Shown here one piece after another: positions 11,524 through 23,400 of a stretch of DNA of 64,000 bases. A program made the translations under genes and the position numbers. The stretch covers positions 22,759,013 to 22,823,012 of the forward strand of contig CM043968.1 of NCBI GenBank assembly GCA_014529385.2, given 5' to 3'. The notes under the pieces were generated by a model. It saw only the letters and a list, made by a program, of their open reading frames with translations. It did no database searches and was not told the DNA's origin. Every line of letters starts with the position of its first letter. The stretch's first letter is position 1. The stretch comes from Adiantum capillus-veneris (lineage: Eukaryota > Streptophyta > Polypodiopsida > Polypodiales > Pteridaceae).

Positions 11524-11563
11524 TAGGCCCATACACAATGGGCCTACTACTGACCCATTGTGT
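11520..11563 (+). other. Two mutually exclusive hairpins at the PLE stop codon
   Basis: GTAGTAGGCCCAT (11520-11532) and ATGGGCCTACTAC (11538-11550) form a perfect 13-bp stem with an ACACA loop, overlapping the RT stop codon. The loop and right arm, ACACAATGGG (11533-11542), also pair perfectly with CCCATTGTGT (11554-11563). Only one of these hairpins can exist at a time. The role is unknown; a 3' recognition structure for the element RNA is one possibility. Confidence 0.7.
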
Positions 11564-11584
11564 GTGGTGCCTGGGTTAGGGCAG

Positions 11585-11586
<2 letters not shown>

Positions 11587-11632
<46 letters not shown>
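11587..11632. repeat. (CA)n microsatellite
   Basis: Pure AC dinucleotide run of about 23 units immediately downstream of the PLE hairpins. Confidence 0.9.
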
Positions 11633-11634
<2 letters not shown>

Positions 11635-13671
11635 TGGTTAACACTATGGAGTTATATATATTTTTCCTCCTCATATGGGTTTTTTCCATAAAAAAGAAAA
11701 CAACCCCCCCCCCTATTGGCAAAATAGGGCCCTCATTGCTACACTGTGCCACCGTCTTTGGTATGGGACAAAATAATAAGGACTCTTGAAAAATCCTCAA
11801 ACTATCATTACAATGGGAAGGCGGCTCCTTCCACCCTCAGACCGTGTACTGGCGCTCTCTCCCCAGGTAGTAATGGCTTCTGACGCTTGAGGGGCTCTCA
11901 CAGCAAGGGGCGGCTCTGCTCTTTCACTTCAGACGCTCAGGAAGCGTGCAAACCAACCTATAAATTCTAAGGTGAGGGCACTCCTTAGCCCTCACTTAGC
12001 TTGAGATTCAGTGTTTTGTTGTGGTTAATCTTGCTCTGTGTCATTACTACTTGAAAGCTATGGAGCTTGCAGCTCAAACTCCTCAGTTAGTATGGTTTAC
12101 CTTAACCCTCCTTTTTACCTTTGTTATGACTTACTATCAGAGACCGACTGTTTTTTTGGGATTTGACTGGCGCCTCTTGAGCCAGGCAATGAAAGGAAAT
12201 AGAGGTAATACCATGGCATTAATGAGGTGTTCTGCTACTTTATGTAACTAGGAACTGTTGAACTCATTAAACTACATATAAACATAGGAAAGGATGTTTT
12301 TTCCATGTGCAGGAGAATACCATAAACAGGTTCCTTCCGCACTGTGGGTTTTGTTTTTTTTACATAAACTGTCGTAACGCATTCTCTAACTGAAAGGACA
12401 CCTAATGAGACTTAGGTGAAGGTTTGGGGGATTTGTTGTCGACTGTGTACAGATGCTATTTTTTCTGTTGATAATCGTTTACAAAGCTTGATATGGTTAA
12501 ACTGAGGGATATTGTACCCCCGCCTTGGATTAAAACATCTCCTGACCTCAGGACTGAATAGATAGCCTAATGCATTATAAATGAAGGATTTGTCGATTCT
12601 GGTAATTCGTTGCAGGTTTATGAGCCTAACTGGTTATTTTTATTATGCCTTGACATCATGGCAGACCTTGGGTCTCTTATGCATAAAGAAAACGTAGTAC
12701 AGTGGTTGTTTTTGCAATAAGGGTAGCCTGAGGAAGTTATAAAGGGCTTCATCTCCACATAAAGCCTCTTAAGCATATATGGAAATATGTGTATGTATAT
12801 GGTTGTGAACATGATGGTTGGCTTGATGGCCGTTCCTAAACACATGCTACAGTTGGATGTTTTTTTTTTTTTTTTTTTGGGACTGATACGATGTCTAGAC
12901 TGTGTAAATGGTGGCAACATAAAGGTTAGGACCAATGGACCACTTGACTCTGACTCTGGCGGAAATAAAAAATTCCTTATGACTGGTTTTTTTCTTTCAC
13001 TGTTATAACTGGTTGGTATTTTTCTTTTTAAGGAGGTAGAGGCACCTAATTGATTAGGCAGCGTTTGAATGGTTGGTTTTTTTTTGTGATTAAACTGATT
13101 ATCATTGAGGATTATCATAAAATGGGGAGCTCATAGCAGGCCGGACATTAACAGTCCGTGATAGCCTGACATTTTGTGAAGGTAAGTATACAACAACTCA
13201 CACGTTTCTTTTGACTTTGTAAAAAAGATATGGTTGAAAAAAGCCGGACAGTACTATTCTTGAAAATTGATAATGATTGATGGAAATAAAGGTAAGTATA
13301 TGGCCGTTTTTTGGCTTGGGTATAGATCCTAAACTTTTGCAGAGGTATGGCCTTACTACTCTTGACTGGTTACATGGTTGTCGTATTGGTTTTTTACATA
13401 AAGGCTGTCACCACCCTCATCTGTGATTTTGTTGGATGACAAAAAGAAGACGGATTTCACATCTCTCTGTCTAAAAAATACCCTTTTATACCATGGGTGC
13501 TACTGATCTTGAAGGTAAGTATATGGCTGCTTTTATACATAACTACTAAGCTATGGCTCGTAGTATTACTACTGATGGACTTCACCATAGACTATAAAGT
13601 GATATAAAAGACTGTTAAAACATACCAAAACTAATGAATAAACTTGCTTGTCTAAAGTGATTAAATTCTGT
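11633..13671. other. Unassigned Helitron interior
   Basis: No supportable protein. Two things stand out: a T-run near 12861, and three exact copies of GGTAAGTATA at 13181, 13291 and 13514, each resembling a strong plant 5' splice site. Without a recognisable flanking exon they cannot be called a gene. Confidence 0.5.
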
Positions 13672-14016
13672 AAGATGGATGATAACAACTTATATGGTCC
13701 ATTGATACCTGTAAAACACATCCAAGGCTAACTGAATTGTCGTCTTGTTTGGATGGATGCAAGTAAGGACTCTATCTTATCTTGGAGGGTTTCTTTTGTT
13801 TGGCAAGCAACATTACTGTTATGAAATATCCACTGAAGAACGGGGAAGTTTTTTTACTACCAACCCCACTGAAAGAGGATCTCTTTCTTACAATCATTGT
13901 ACTTAGATAATTCTGATACTGAGTTATTTTTGTACAAATCAGTGCATTGATCCTTGGCCAGTTGTCTTTTGAATGTAAAAGTTCAATTATGTCTTATTAA
14001 GTAAGATTTAAAACAG

Positions 14017-14088
<72 letters not shown>
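13672..14088. repeat. Duplicated block, copy A, ending in (CA)n
   Basis: Shares GATGGATGATAACAACT, TTGATACCTGTAAAACA, TTGTTTGGATGGATGCA and AAGTTCAATT with 14853-15231, in the same order. Copy A ends in a (CA)n tract at 14019-14088 directly after AAAACAGCTAC. Confidence 0.8.
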
Positions 14089-14090
<2 letters not shown>

Positions 14091-14852
14091 TGTTACTTGC
14101 TTTTTTACAGCTTTCATCTTAAATAAAACTCTAAAAAAACCACTAAAGTTATGTCACTTTGGTTAAAAGGCTTCAAATTTACACTGAGTGTAAAATATAC
14201 CATGGGGGAGAGCCCTTATAGGCTATTGATTACCACTTAAGTTATAACTGGCAAGTAAAAGAACGTGGGTATATTTACTCTACACCTACCAACTCTACCG
14301 TGAGGTGCTGTGGTAAAAATACTTGGCAATGGTGAGCTGGCGGACGAGTATTGAGGCGGACGCGTGGTGTCGATTCCCTAGATGGTGCATACTACACTCA
14401 AAGATCTAAGAAGTGATCTGCGCATGCCAGAATGATGATGTTCCCCCTCTATTTAAGAAGGGCATTCACAGCTTGATCAATTTCTTTTTTTGCTTTGACA
14501 ATCAGACAGGCCAAGATACCACAAAAGATCTCTACCACTTGGCTTGATAGGAGATTGTTACTTATAGAATTAAGAAGGATTGGATCCCACTTTAAAACTT
14601 ATCAGTTTTGAATATATTCAACAACAGGCTTGTTTATAATAGTTTAGGCTTCTTTACAGACATAGCCCCATTAATTTGGCAAATAAAAAACTCAAGAAGT
14701 TGGTGTTGGGGAACATACCACTTGGAGTAGAAAGGTGTTTGGCCCTCTAAAGATAAGATTAAAATATTAAATAAAACTTTGGGTTAATAAATCCTTGGTT
14801 AAAAAAAACATGAATTACTTTAGACTAAGCTTGAAAGTTTTAAAGAAAAGTT

Positions 14853-15231
14853 AAAAGATGGACATGGATAACAACTGGTATAGTTCGTTGATACCTGTAA
14901 AACAAATCCAAAGCTAACATATCTGTTGTCTTGTTTGGATGGATGCAGGTAATGACTCTATCTTATCCTGGAGTTTTGTTTTGGCTTAAAAGCTACTGTC
15001 CACACATGGTTGCACATACAATTACTGCAGAGGAAGTACTTTTGATAACTATATACTAGAATGAGGCTTCATTCTTATAAGTATTGTACAAAAATGATCT
15101 AAGAGTGAGTTATTTTTGCACTTATCATTTTCCTTGCTCTAGAGCCAGCTATCTTTTGAATATGAAAGTTCAATTGTGTGTTATTATTTATGTTAAAACA
15201 GCTACACATACACACACACACAGATAGACAC
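14853..15231. repeat. Duplicated block, copy B
   Basis: Diverged second copy of 13672-14088, also ending AAAACAGCTAC followed by a short CA tract, then the G homopolymer. The 760-base interval 14089-14852 between the copies shows no gene. The two copies imply a segmental duplication whose CA tracts then evolved separately. Confidence 0.8.
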
Positions 15232-15232
15232 A

Positions 15233-15323
<91 letters not shown>
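15233..15323. repeat. 91-bp G homopolymer
   Basis: An unbroken run of 91 G residues on the + strand, bounded by ACACA on the left and CGAGAGGGGGGAGG on the right. It would readily form G-quadruplexes. It is also a place where sequencing or assembly length is unreliable. Confidence 0.9.
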
Positions 15324-15700
15324 CGAGAGGGGGGAGGAAAAAACTTTCCATGATTAGGAGGAGTATGTTGGATCTTGGAATGACCAACTAGAAGGATATT
15401 TTTCCTTGGTCAATCCACAAGAATGTGGAGAGTAACTACACTTCATTAGCTGCGATCTTACATTCGAAAAGGTAGACATAGTGTTGATCCAAAAGATACA
15501 TTTGTCCTTGGTTGATGTGAATGTGGAGGGCACTTAGACCTTGTGTGTTGTCATACATTGTCATCTAGAAAGGAGTTATAGTGGTGGTTGATGCACAAGT
15601 GTATTAAAGAGCTAAAAAAGCTAACATGAAAATCATAGGCATTTGTCCACATTTTCCCTCCCTATGAAGGGAAGGAGAACAATGGTTGTTTCAATTGACA

Positions 15701-15739
15701 CACATGTAACCGCGGCAACGTGCGTGGGTCACATACTAG
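15701..15739 (+). other. Helitron 3' terminus
   Basis: AACCGCGGCAACGTGCG, then TGGGTCACATACTAG ending at 15739, followed by T. The GC-rich hairpin-prone segment about 10 bases before CTAG is the Helitron termination signal. Closely similar ends occur on the minus strand at 16555 and 16683. Confidence 0.8.
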
Positions 15740-16110
15740 TTGTTCTAAAGAGGCTAGTAAAGTATCCTAGTACATAGAGACATAGAGGGGATAATTATGA
15801 GTTACCCTCTCCTCTCTCCTCTAGCTGTACATAAAATAAAGCGATGGAGTTAGAGCTTAGAGTCACTCTTGCTTACCGTACTTGAACTAACATGTGTGGT
15901 AGTGAAGAGTCTCACTCAATGTGTCGATTAGTCTTTTCCTACATTTCTTGCCTTACATGTGGGGGCACCTCAAGACTATGATTCATGATTCAATAAATCA
16001 TAACTCAACCTCTTTTTGGCTCCAAAAGAAAGGCGTACGTGGAAAGAGCAATAGAAAGTCTTTTGTGTGTTTTGGTTCCTGAACTCACCTCACAACATGC
16101 TTAATCTTCC
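15740..16110. repeat. Dispersed repeat R2, copy 1
   Basis: Contains GCACCTCAAGACTAT, CATGATTCAA and AACTCACCTCACAACATGC in the same order as 40270-40680. A shorter piece is at about 30605-30680. Its left end, TTCTAAAGAGGCTAGTAA, is the right flank of the large Helitron. No coding capacity seen. Confidence 0.75.
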
Positions 16111-16199
16111 TTTAAGAAAAAAAAAGGCCAAAACTCACAATTGTGAGAGTACTACCACGATCAAAAAAAGATATTCATCATTTATCTATAGTATATATT

Positions 16200-16450
16200 T
16201 ATATCTATCTATACTTCTATATCTATCCTTGTATACTATATATAATGGAACTTAAAATTTTCAAGAAAGGAGAGGGCCTCCACGTGTCACTTAGTTATTT
16301 CACTTCAAAGAAAAACTTGCAAAAAAGACGTGAAGGGTTAGATTTAAAATGCAAAAGTAAAGGGTAATATTATAAGCATTGACAGGCTTTTCAGAATGTA
16401 AAGTCAATAGACTTTCTACTTTGCGTAGAATAAATATTTTGGTTTAAATG
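16200..16450 (+). repeat. Second copy of the large Helitron's 5' end
   Basis: TATACTATATATAATG, then CTTAAAATTTTCAAG, CACGTGTCAC, AAATGCAAAAGTAAAGGGTA and CTTTTCAGA occur in the same order as in 7168-7400. This is a diverged, 3'-truncated relative of the 8.6-kb Helitron's left terminus. Confidence 0.75.
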
Positions 16451-16481
16451 TACATAACATCGGATGGTACATATACATATA

Positions 16482-16740
16482 TACATTTGTGTTTTTCTTT
16501 TGCTTATTCCCATTAGAGTTTTCTTCTCTTTAGAGTGTCTTTGCACTATTTAAACTAGTGTGTGACCAGCGTGTTGTTGCGTTCAAGAAAGCATGGCCAT
16601 ACACATCCATACATTTGTGTTTTTCTTTTGCTTATTCCCTTTAGAGTTTTCTTCTCTTTAGAGTGTCCTTGCACTATTTGAACTAGTGTATGACCCATGC
16701 ATTGCTACGATCAAGAAAGCATGGCCATTGGATCACACAT
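16482..16740 (-). repeat. Tandem duplication carrying Helitron-type 3' ends
   Basis: A unit of about 128 bases (TTTGTGTTTTTCTTTTGC...AAGAAAGCATGGCC) is present twice. Each unit contains, on the minus strand, a Helitron-like terminus ending ACACTAG next to T. The CTAG sits at 16555-16558 and at 16683-16686. Confidence 0.75.
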
Positions 16741-16907
16741 ATTTGTAGGTGTGTGTGTGTGTGCACAAGCGATAAAAGAAAGCTATAGTAGCCTTTGACT
16801 GCGGAGGATTGGTTATCACCGTTCCCTTTTAAATACCAGGTCTTTAAATCATGACTTGTCAAATAGAGCTTTGAGCTCTCTTGATGTGTTTCTATTACAT
16901 TAAAACT

Positions 16908-16911
<4 letters not shown>

Positions 16912-16965
<54 letters not shown>

Positions 16966-17035
16966 ACTTCAAGTCTTGGCCAAATAGGTCTTTGAAGTTT
17001 TTTGGATTTTTTTTTTCATGGGTTGGAACTCTCTT

Positions 17036-17130
<95 letters not shown>
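16912..17130. repeat. Microsatellite cluster, (CT)n and (CT)n-(CA)n
   Basis: (CT)n at 16912-16964, then a (CT)n-(CA)n compound tract at 17031-17130. Confidence 0.9.
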
Positions 17131-17133
<3 letters not shown>

Positions 17134-17308
17134 AGGAGTTCAAGCCATCGGTTACCCTTTCTATCTTGCTCTATCAATCTTTATCTCCCTATGAACAAAT
17201 GTAGGCTCGTAGGGAGATGCAATTATTTGTGTGTGTGTGTGTTGCGCATGAACGCACAAGTGAGGAGGGTGGGTTGTAGTCCATATAATCACTCCACAAA
17301 GATGAAAA

Positions 17309-17311
<3 letters not shown>

Positions 17312-17359
<48 letters not shown>

Positions 17360-17475
17360 TCCATCATGACTCATCGAGTAGATCTTTTATATCTATTTGG
17401 ATTATTCTTATGACAATTAAAATTCTCATTTTCTCCCTCCTTTCCTCTCCCTTGTTTCTATCTCTCTATCTTTGT

Positions 17476-17554
<79 letters not shown>
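17312..17554. repeat. Microsatellite cluster, (CT)n and (CT)n-(CA)n
   Basis: (CT)n at 17312-17357 and a (CT)n-(CA)n compound tract at 17480-17554. Confidence 0.9.
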
Positions 17555-17559
<5 letters not shown>

Positions 17560-17764
17560 TAAACACAAAGTTTTGAGTTCTAGGCTTGTTGGCTAGGTGT
17601 TTGGGATCTCTCTCAGTGAGTAAAAAGAGGGAAACTATAATAATCTTTGAGTGTGCTAGATTGGTTATCACATGTGATTCTCTCTTAAATACCAGGTCAA
17701 TATTTCAAGACTTGTCAAATAGAGATTTGAGGTCTCTTGATACGTTCCTTGACATTAAAACTTC

Positions 17765-17765
<1 letters not shown>

Positions 17766-17810
<45 letters not shown>

Positions 17811-17854
17811 ATTGGATCTTTGAAGTCTGTTGGCATTCTTTTTTAGGTGCGTTG

Positions 17855-17904
<50 letters not shown>
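17766..17904. repeat. (TG)n and (CT)n microsatellites
   Basis: (TG)n at 17766-17807 and (CT)n at 17861-17904. Confidence 0.9.
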
Positions 17905-17907
<3 letters not shown>

Positions 17908-18014
17908 CATGCTGCATTGAAGCGTTGAGCGCTCAGATTTCTTGAAGCTCTTTAAGATAAAATATCAAAGTAGAGTCACCCATCAAATTAGAGGGCTAGA
18001 GTTTCTTTATGGCC

Positions 18015-18278
<264 letters not shown>

Positions 18279-18618
18279 TAGTGCTCCATGGGAGGGTGTA
18301 ACAGATTTTCTACAGGTGTGCCCATTCTCTCTTGGCATAGCATGTCCTTGAGGTGGTGAGAGAGTGATTGTGGATATACTGGGCATTAAACTTTTCTACA
18401 TTTATCAGGCTCTTCCATTTTGGGGCTATTTGAGATTCCCAATGTTTGCAATAAGCCAGGGTTTAGTGTATTTTTACCACTAAAATTGCAAATTGTAAAT
18501 TTTTGGCTAGATTTCAAGCTTTCCTTGAAGAAAATATTTTTATTATGAAATATTTTAGTTTAAGATTTCTTTGATTAAAAATTTATGTTTTGGCAGGCCC
18601 TATTCGATACCTCTTTCT

Positions 18619-18660
<42 letters not shown>

Positions 18661-18778
18661 CACACCCACACCCACACCCACACCCACACACAGAGTACTT
18701 TTTGACTTTCTAGTTTCACGGTCTTTTCATTTTCTAAACTCACCCTTCACTTATACACTTAAGATGTTTTGAAAGGTT
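18279..18778. other. Unassigned, with (CT)n-(CA/CCCACA)n at 18621-18692
   Basis: No coding signal. The compound tract includes CCCACA hexamer variants of the CA repeat. Confidence 0.6.
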
Positions 18779-20395
18779 GATGGTTGCTCTGATGTTGAAA
18801 TATCTTAGCCAAACCATTGGACAGCCAGAGAACCGGTCCTAAGAAGTGGATGAAGCAAGAGGGGCCTTACTTAAGAGTGTCAAGAAGAAGATTCCCCAGT
18901 CAAAAGCCAATAGCCTGGAAGGGGCATTTTTCGAAGACAAATGTTAACTAGCATTGCAAGCCCTTGGCAAGGAAAAGTCCCCTGGGTGGGAAGGAATGAC
19001 GACGGAATTCTTTAGAGAATTTTGGGATGATCTCAAGGTCCCCATCACGAGTTTGGCCAACAAAGCCATTGCCGAAGGGTCGTAGTTAAGTGTGAAGAGA
19101 GGGCTTATCACCAAACAGAATGTTGTTCTCAAGTGAAGCATTGGTGCCCTATTACAATGATGTAGGTAACCTTCAAAACTATTGCCAAGGCAGTAGCCCT
19201 CAGACTAGCCCCCTTACATGGGTTCATTAAAGGAAGGTCCATATGAAAACATCTTGGCAACAATGGTGGGCATCGAATATGCAACTTACATGAAGCAAGA
19301 GTGCATTTTGCTATAGCTGAACCTTGATAAGGATCATGCTAGAATAACATGGTGAAATATAGAATCTTTCATGGAAGATTTGGGATTTGGGCCTTGCCTA
19401 TGTTGCTTTATACGTACACTGGGGGTTGGTAGCTAGTCAGAGCTCCTATTTAACGATAGAATAGTGGGCTCCTTTGAGGTAAAAGGGTCTATTAAGTAGG
19501 GATGCCCTCTGGTCCCCCTACTTTTTGCCATAGGATCACATCCTTTAATCACGATGCTCGAGGCTAGTGCTAAGCGAGGGGAGTTGTAAGGCCTAGCTTT
19601 ACCAGGAAATTACCAACTACTAGAAAAACTATTTGCAGACAATTCTCTTTTCTTGAAGGCATGCCCCCAGGTTGTCAGGAAAGCTCTGGATATTGTGCAA
19701 ATTTTCTTAGTGGCTTCAGGATCCCAATGCAATATAGAGAAGCCAAGACTGATCTCCCTATCGAAAAATGACTCCTTTGACCCTTCTGACTAGTCGAGGG
19801 AGATTGTCAGAAAACGGAACATTTTCAGACATCTGGGGACCCCCTTGGGGATGGAAGTAACTCACAAACAAAGATTTAAGTGGTTTCTAAAAAAAAATCA
19901 GAACAAAAATGAGCAGGTTCTTTTCTCCCATTCACAAGCTGGATTAAAGTGATTAATGCATTGATGCTCCCTTATATTGCCTTCACTAGCCCCCCTCTCC
20001 TCAAGAAGTGTCACTAGAAAGTGTTCTTAAAACTAGTAAAAATATTTTTATGGAAAAACAACATGAAATCTTCCAGGCCATGGCAATGGGACATTTGGGA
20101 GTCGGTCGCTCAACCGGTGGATCAAGGAGGCCTCAGAATTCTCAACCTTGTGGCCCATACAGAAGCTCGTTGCACCAAATTTGTAGTCTCATTGGCAAAA
20201 CAGGATCAAGCTTGGGCTATCATGATCAAAGGTATGATAGAAGCAACTAAACTTGGTTCAAAAGGTGGTAAGTGGAAAGGGGTAGAGGTTCATGACAAAC
20301 TATTAGCCGCAACGTGGTTTACCCTAAGTCTGGGGGGCATCTTAGGGGAATTGGTAAGGGAATGCAACAGAGTAGCGGGAGTCTTAGAGTGCGTG
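18779..20395 (+). pseudogene. L1-like LINE reverse transcriptase (degraded)
   Basis: Frames in order: LKYLSQTIGQPE then a stop and EVDEARGALL; SPGWEGMTTEFFREFWDD near 18970; ENILATMVGIEY near 19240; LNLDKA (motif A region) near 19320; SIK then GCPLVPLLFA (motif B) near 19490; KLFADNSLFL (degenerate (F/Y)xDD box) near 19630; WQWDIWESVAQP then GGLRILN near 20080. This is the plant L1 clade ORF2 reverse transcriptase, which primes on nicked target DNA. Several frame changes and in-frame stops make it inactive. A second copy lies on the minus strand at 30780-33870 and shares two stops with it. The 3' end is cut at ~20395, where copia-1 abuts. Confidence 0.88.
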
Positions 20396-20412
20396 CATCA
20401 TCTGAGTCTGTA

Positions 20413-23400
20413 AAACCCTTTACACTTAGCTCCTGACTCCCATACCATATACGCATACTCTTTGTAGCTTTCAGGTATCTCAATATTCCTTTCACTGCCT
20501 CCCAATGTTTCTTGCCTGGGTTTGACATGTATCGACTTACTACTCCCACTGCAAATGCAATGTCTGGGCGAGTAGCAATCATTGCATACATCAAACTACC
20601 CACTGCAGACGCATATGGAATCTTATCCATTTCAGCCTGTTCTTCCTCAGACACAGGACAATCTTGTTTGCTAAGTTTCACATATGGTGGAAATGGAACA
20701 CTCAGTGCCTTTCCCTTCTCCATATTGAAACATTGCAAAACCTTGTCAATATACTCTGTTTGAGATAACCAAATCAACTTCTTTGATCTGTCTCTCTCAA
20801 TGCGCATACCAAGTATATGACTTGCCTCACCCATGTCTTTCATGTCAAACGATTTTGCCATCTTTGACTTCAAAGCTGAAATTTCTTCCAAGTGCTTGCC
20901 AGCAATCAACATGTCATCCACATACAAAATAAGGATCAGCCAACTGCCATCCTTAGCCTTCTTTGTATATAGACAGTGATCGAACTCACTACGTTTGTAG
21001 CCTTGAGAAAGCATAAACTTGTGGAATTTATGGTACCATGCCCTCGGTGATTGTTTTAAGCCATAAAGACTCTTTAACAACTGGCATACCCAATCTTCCT
21101 TGCCTTTCTCAACAAACCCTTCTGGCTGCTGCATGTAAATTTCCACATCTAAATCACCATGCAAGAACGCTGTCTTGACATCCATTTGGTGCAACACCAA
21201 ATCTAATATGGCAACCAATGCAAGAAAGCATCTCAATGTAGTCATCTTGACCACCGGAGAGAAGACTTCATCAAAGTCAATGCCTTGTTCTTGCTTAAAG
21301 CCCTTGGCAACAAGCCTTGCTTTGTACTTTGGCTGACTATCATGAGCGGTGATCTTATACCTGTAAACCCATTTACAAGGTAGAGCCTTTTTGCCCTGTG
21401 GTAATTTAACTAGCTTCCATGTCTGTTTTTATGCAGAGCTGTCATCTCTGACTGCATGGCCAATTGCCAATTCCCGGAGTCCTTCATTTGCACTGCTTCC
21501 TTGTAACATGAAGGCTCATTGCAATCAGTCAACATGACATAGTTCATAGATGGAACAAACCTATCAGGAGGTCGCGTGACACGTCCAGATCTACGCACAA
21601 TAGGTGGCTCAAGCTCAGCCACAACCTGTGGTTCCACTCTATCCTGTCCTTGCTCCTCTTGAGCCCTGACATTTTGTCTTGCACGTGCAGGTCCATCTTC
21701 TTGGAAGACAACTCTTCTAATCTCCTCAACCCTCTCTGGTTTAGAATGATATTTGGATTCATTAAAGTGAACATCATTGCTGCGGACAACCTTTCTGGAT
21801 TCGGGATCCCAAAGTCTGTACCCCATCTCACCAGAATTACCATAGCCTAGAAAGATGCACTTTCTACTCTTTGGCTCAAGTTTGTTCCTAAATTCCTTTG
21901 GAACGTGAGTATATGCCTCACAGCCAAAGACTCTGAGATGCTTGTATGAGGGCATTTTGCCTGACCATACCATCTCTGGCACTGAATCCTTCTGCAAAAC
22001 CTTGCTAGGAGATCTATTTACAAGATGAACAGCTGTTGATACAGCTTCAGCCCAAAACCCATTTGGCAGTTGTGCATTAGACAACATACTTCTGACCTTC
22101 TCTTGTATGGTCCTATTCATCCTCTCAGCAACACCATTTTGAGGAGGATTGTAAGGAGCAGTAAGTTCACGTTTTATACCTTTTGACTCACAAAAGTCCT
22201 GAAAGGCCTTTGAAACATACTCTCCACCATTGTCAGTGCGTAAGCATTTAAGCTTCTTGCCACTCTGATTCTCCACAAGTGTCACAAACGTTTTGAAAAC
22301 ACTAAACGCTTCATCCTTGTGCTTGAGAAAGTAAACCCATACTTTCCTCGAGTAATCATCTATAAATGTCATAAAGTAAGAAGCTCCCCCTAGAGATAGG
22401 TTAGGCATAGGTCCACACAAATCACTATGAACAAGTGCCAACTGTGTATCTCTTCTACTGCTTCTATGCTTATGTGGCTGCTGTGTTTGCTTACCATACA
22501 GACAATGTTCACAGAATTCAAAATCATTAAATGAAAAGCCAGGCAAATAACCAGAACGAGACAAGATTTCCATTCCCTTCTTGGACATATGTCCTAACCG
22601 GCTATGCCACAAAGAAACGTTCGGCTGCTCGGTTACATTGATTACATTTTTAGAGACATTTGATACATAAATCATGTAAAGTCCTCCAGACTTTACTCCA
22701 TGTGCTACTGTCATAGAACCCTTGGATATCTTCCACATGTTCTGTCCAAAAGTGGTGACGTAGCCAGCATCATCAAGTAAACCTGTGCTGATCAAGCTCT
22801 TTGTAATTGCGGGAACATGTCTCACATTCTTCAGCGTGAAAGAAGAGCCATTCTGAAACTTCAATTGAACATCTCCAACACCTAAGATCTCACATGTCTG
22901 CCCATTGCCTAGCCGAACATGATCTTTAGTGGTCACATAAGAGGTAAACCACTCCTTGTTTGGAGACACATGAAGTGATGCCCCTGAGTCTATAATCCAG
23001 TCACTCAGTGCATTTCCATCAGATGCTGTAAGAAGAGCTGAGTCCATTGTATTCTTCAAGAAGTAGATGTCTCCTGACACTAGACTGTCATCCTCTGCAA
23101 CAGTGTTTGTCACATTTATTTCTTGAATCTTCACTGAGGACTTGTTCTTCTCACCATGGTCTTCAGCTTTCTCTTTGCCTTTTTCTGCTTTCCATTCTCT
23201 GCAGTCTCTTTTCATGTGACCCTTCTTGCCACAATGGTAGCATTCTATGTCACTCTTGCCTTTAGCACTGCGGGACTTGCTACGAGACTGATTCCTCTTT
23301 CCACCTTTGTACTTTTCTTTGGTCCTTCCCCTGACAACTAAGGCTGTTCCTTTGCCTTTGTCCATTGTCTTTCTATTGGTTTCTTCAGTAAGCAGACTTC

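Larger units (their letters stand above)
16775..17865. repeat. Two-copy diverged repeat with embedded microsatellites
   Basis: The block with GATTGGTTATCAC, TAAATACCAGGTC, GACTTGTCAAATAGAG and ACATTAAAACTTCTTT occurs at about 16780-16915 and again at about 17650-17768. It continues into a (CT)n tract in the first copy and a (TG)n tract in the second. Both then resume with TCTTTGAAGT...GTTGGAA...CTCTCT. So homologous positions hold different dinucleotide repeats. Confidence 0.7.

Noticed and set aside
20021-20413. 130-codon plus-strand ORF as an independent gene
   Set aside because: It is the thumb region of the LINE RT followed by a few codons antisense to copia-1.
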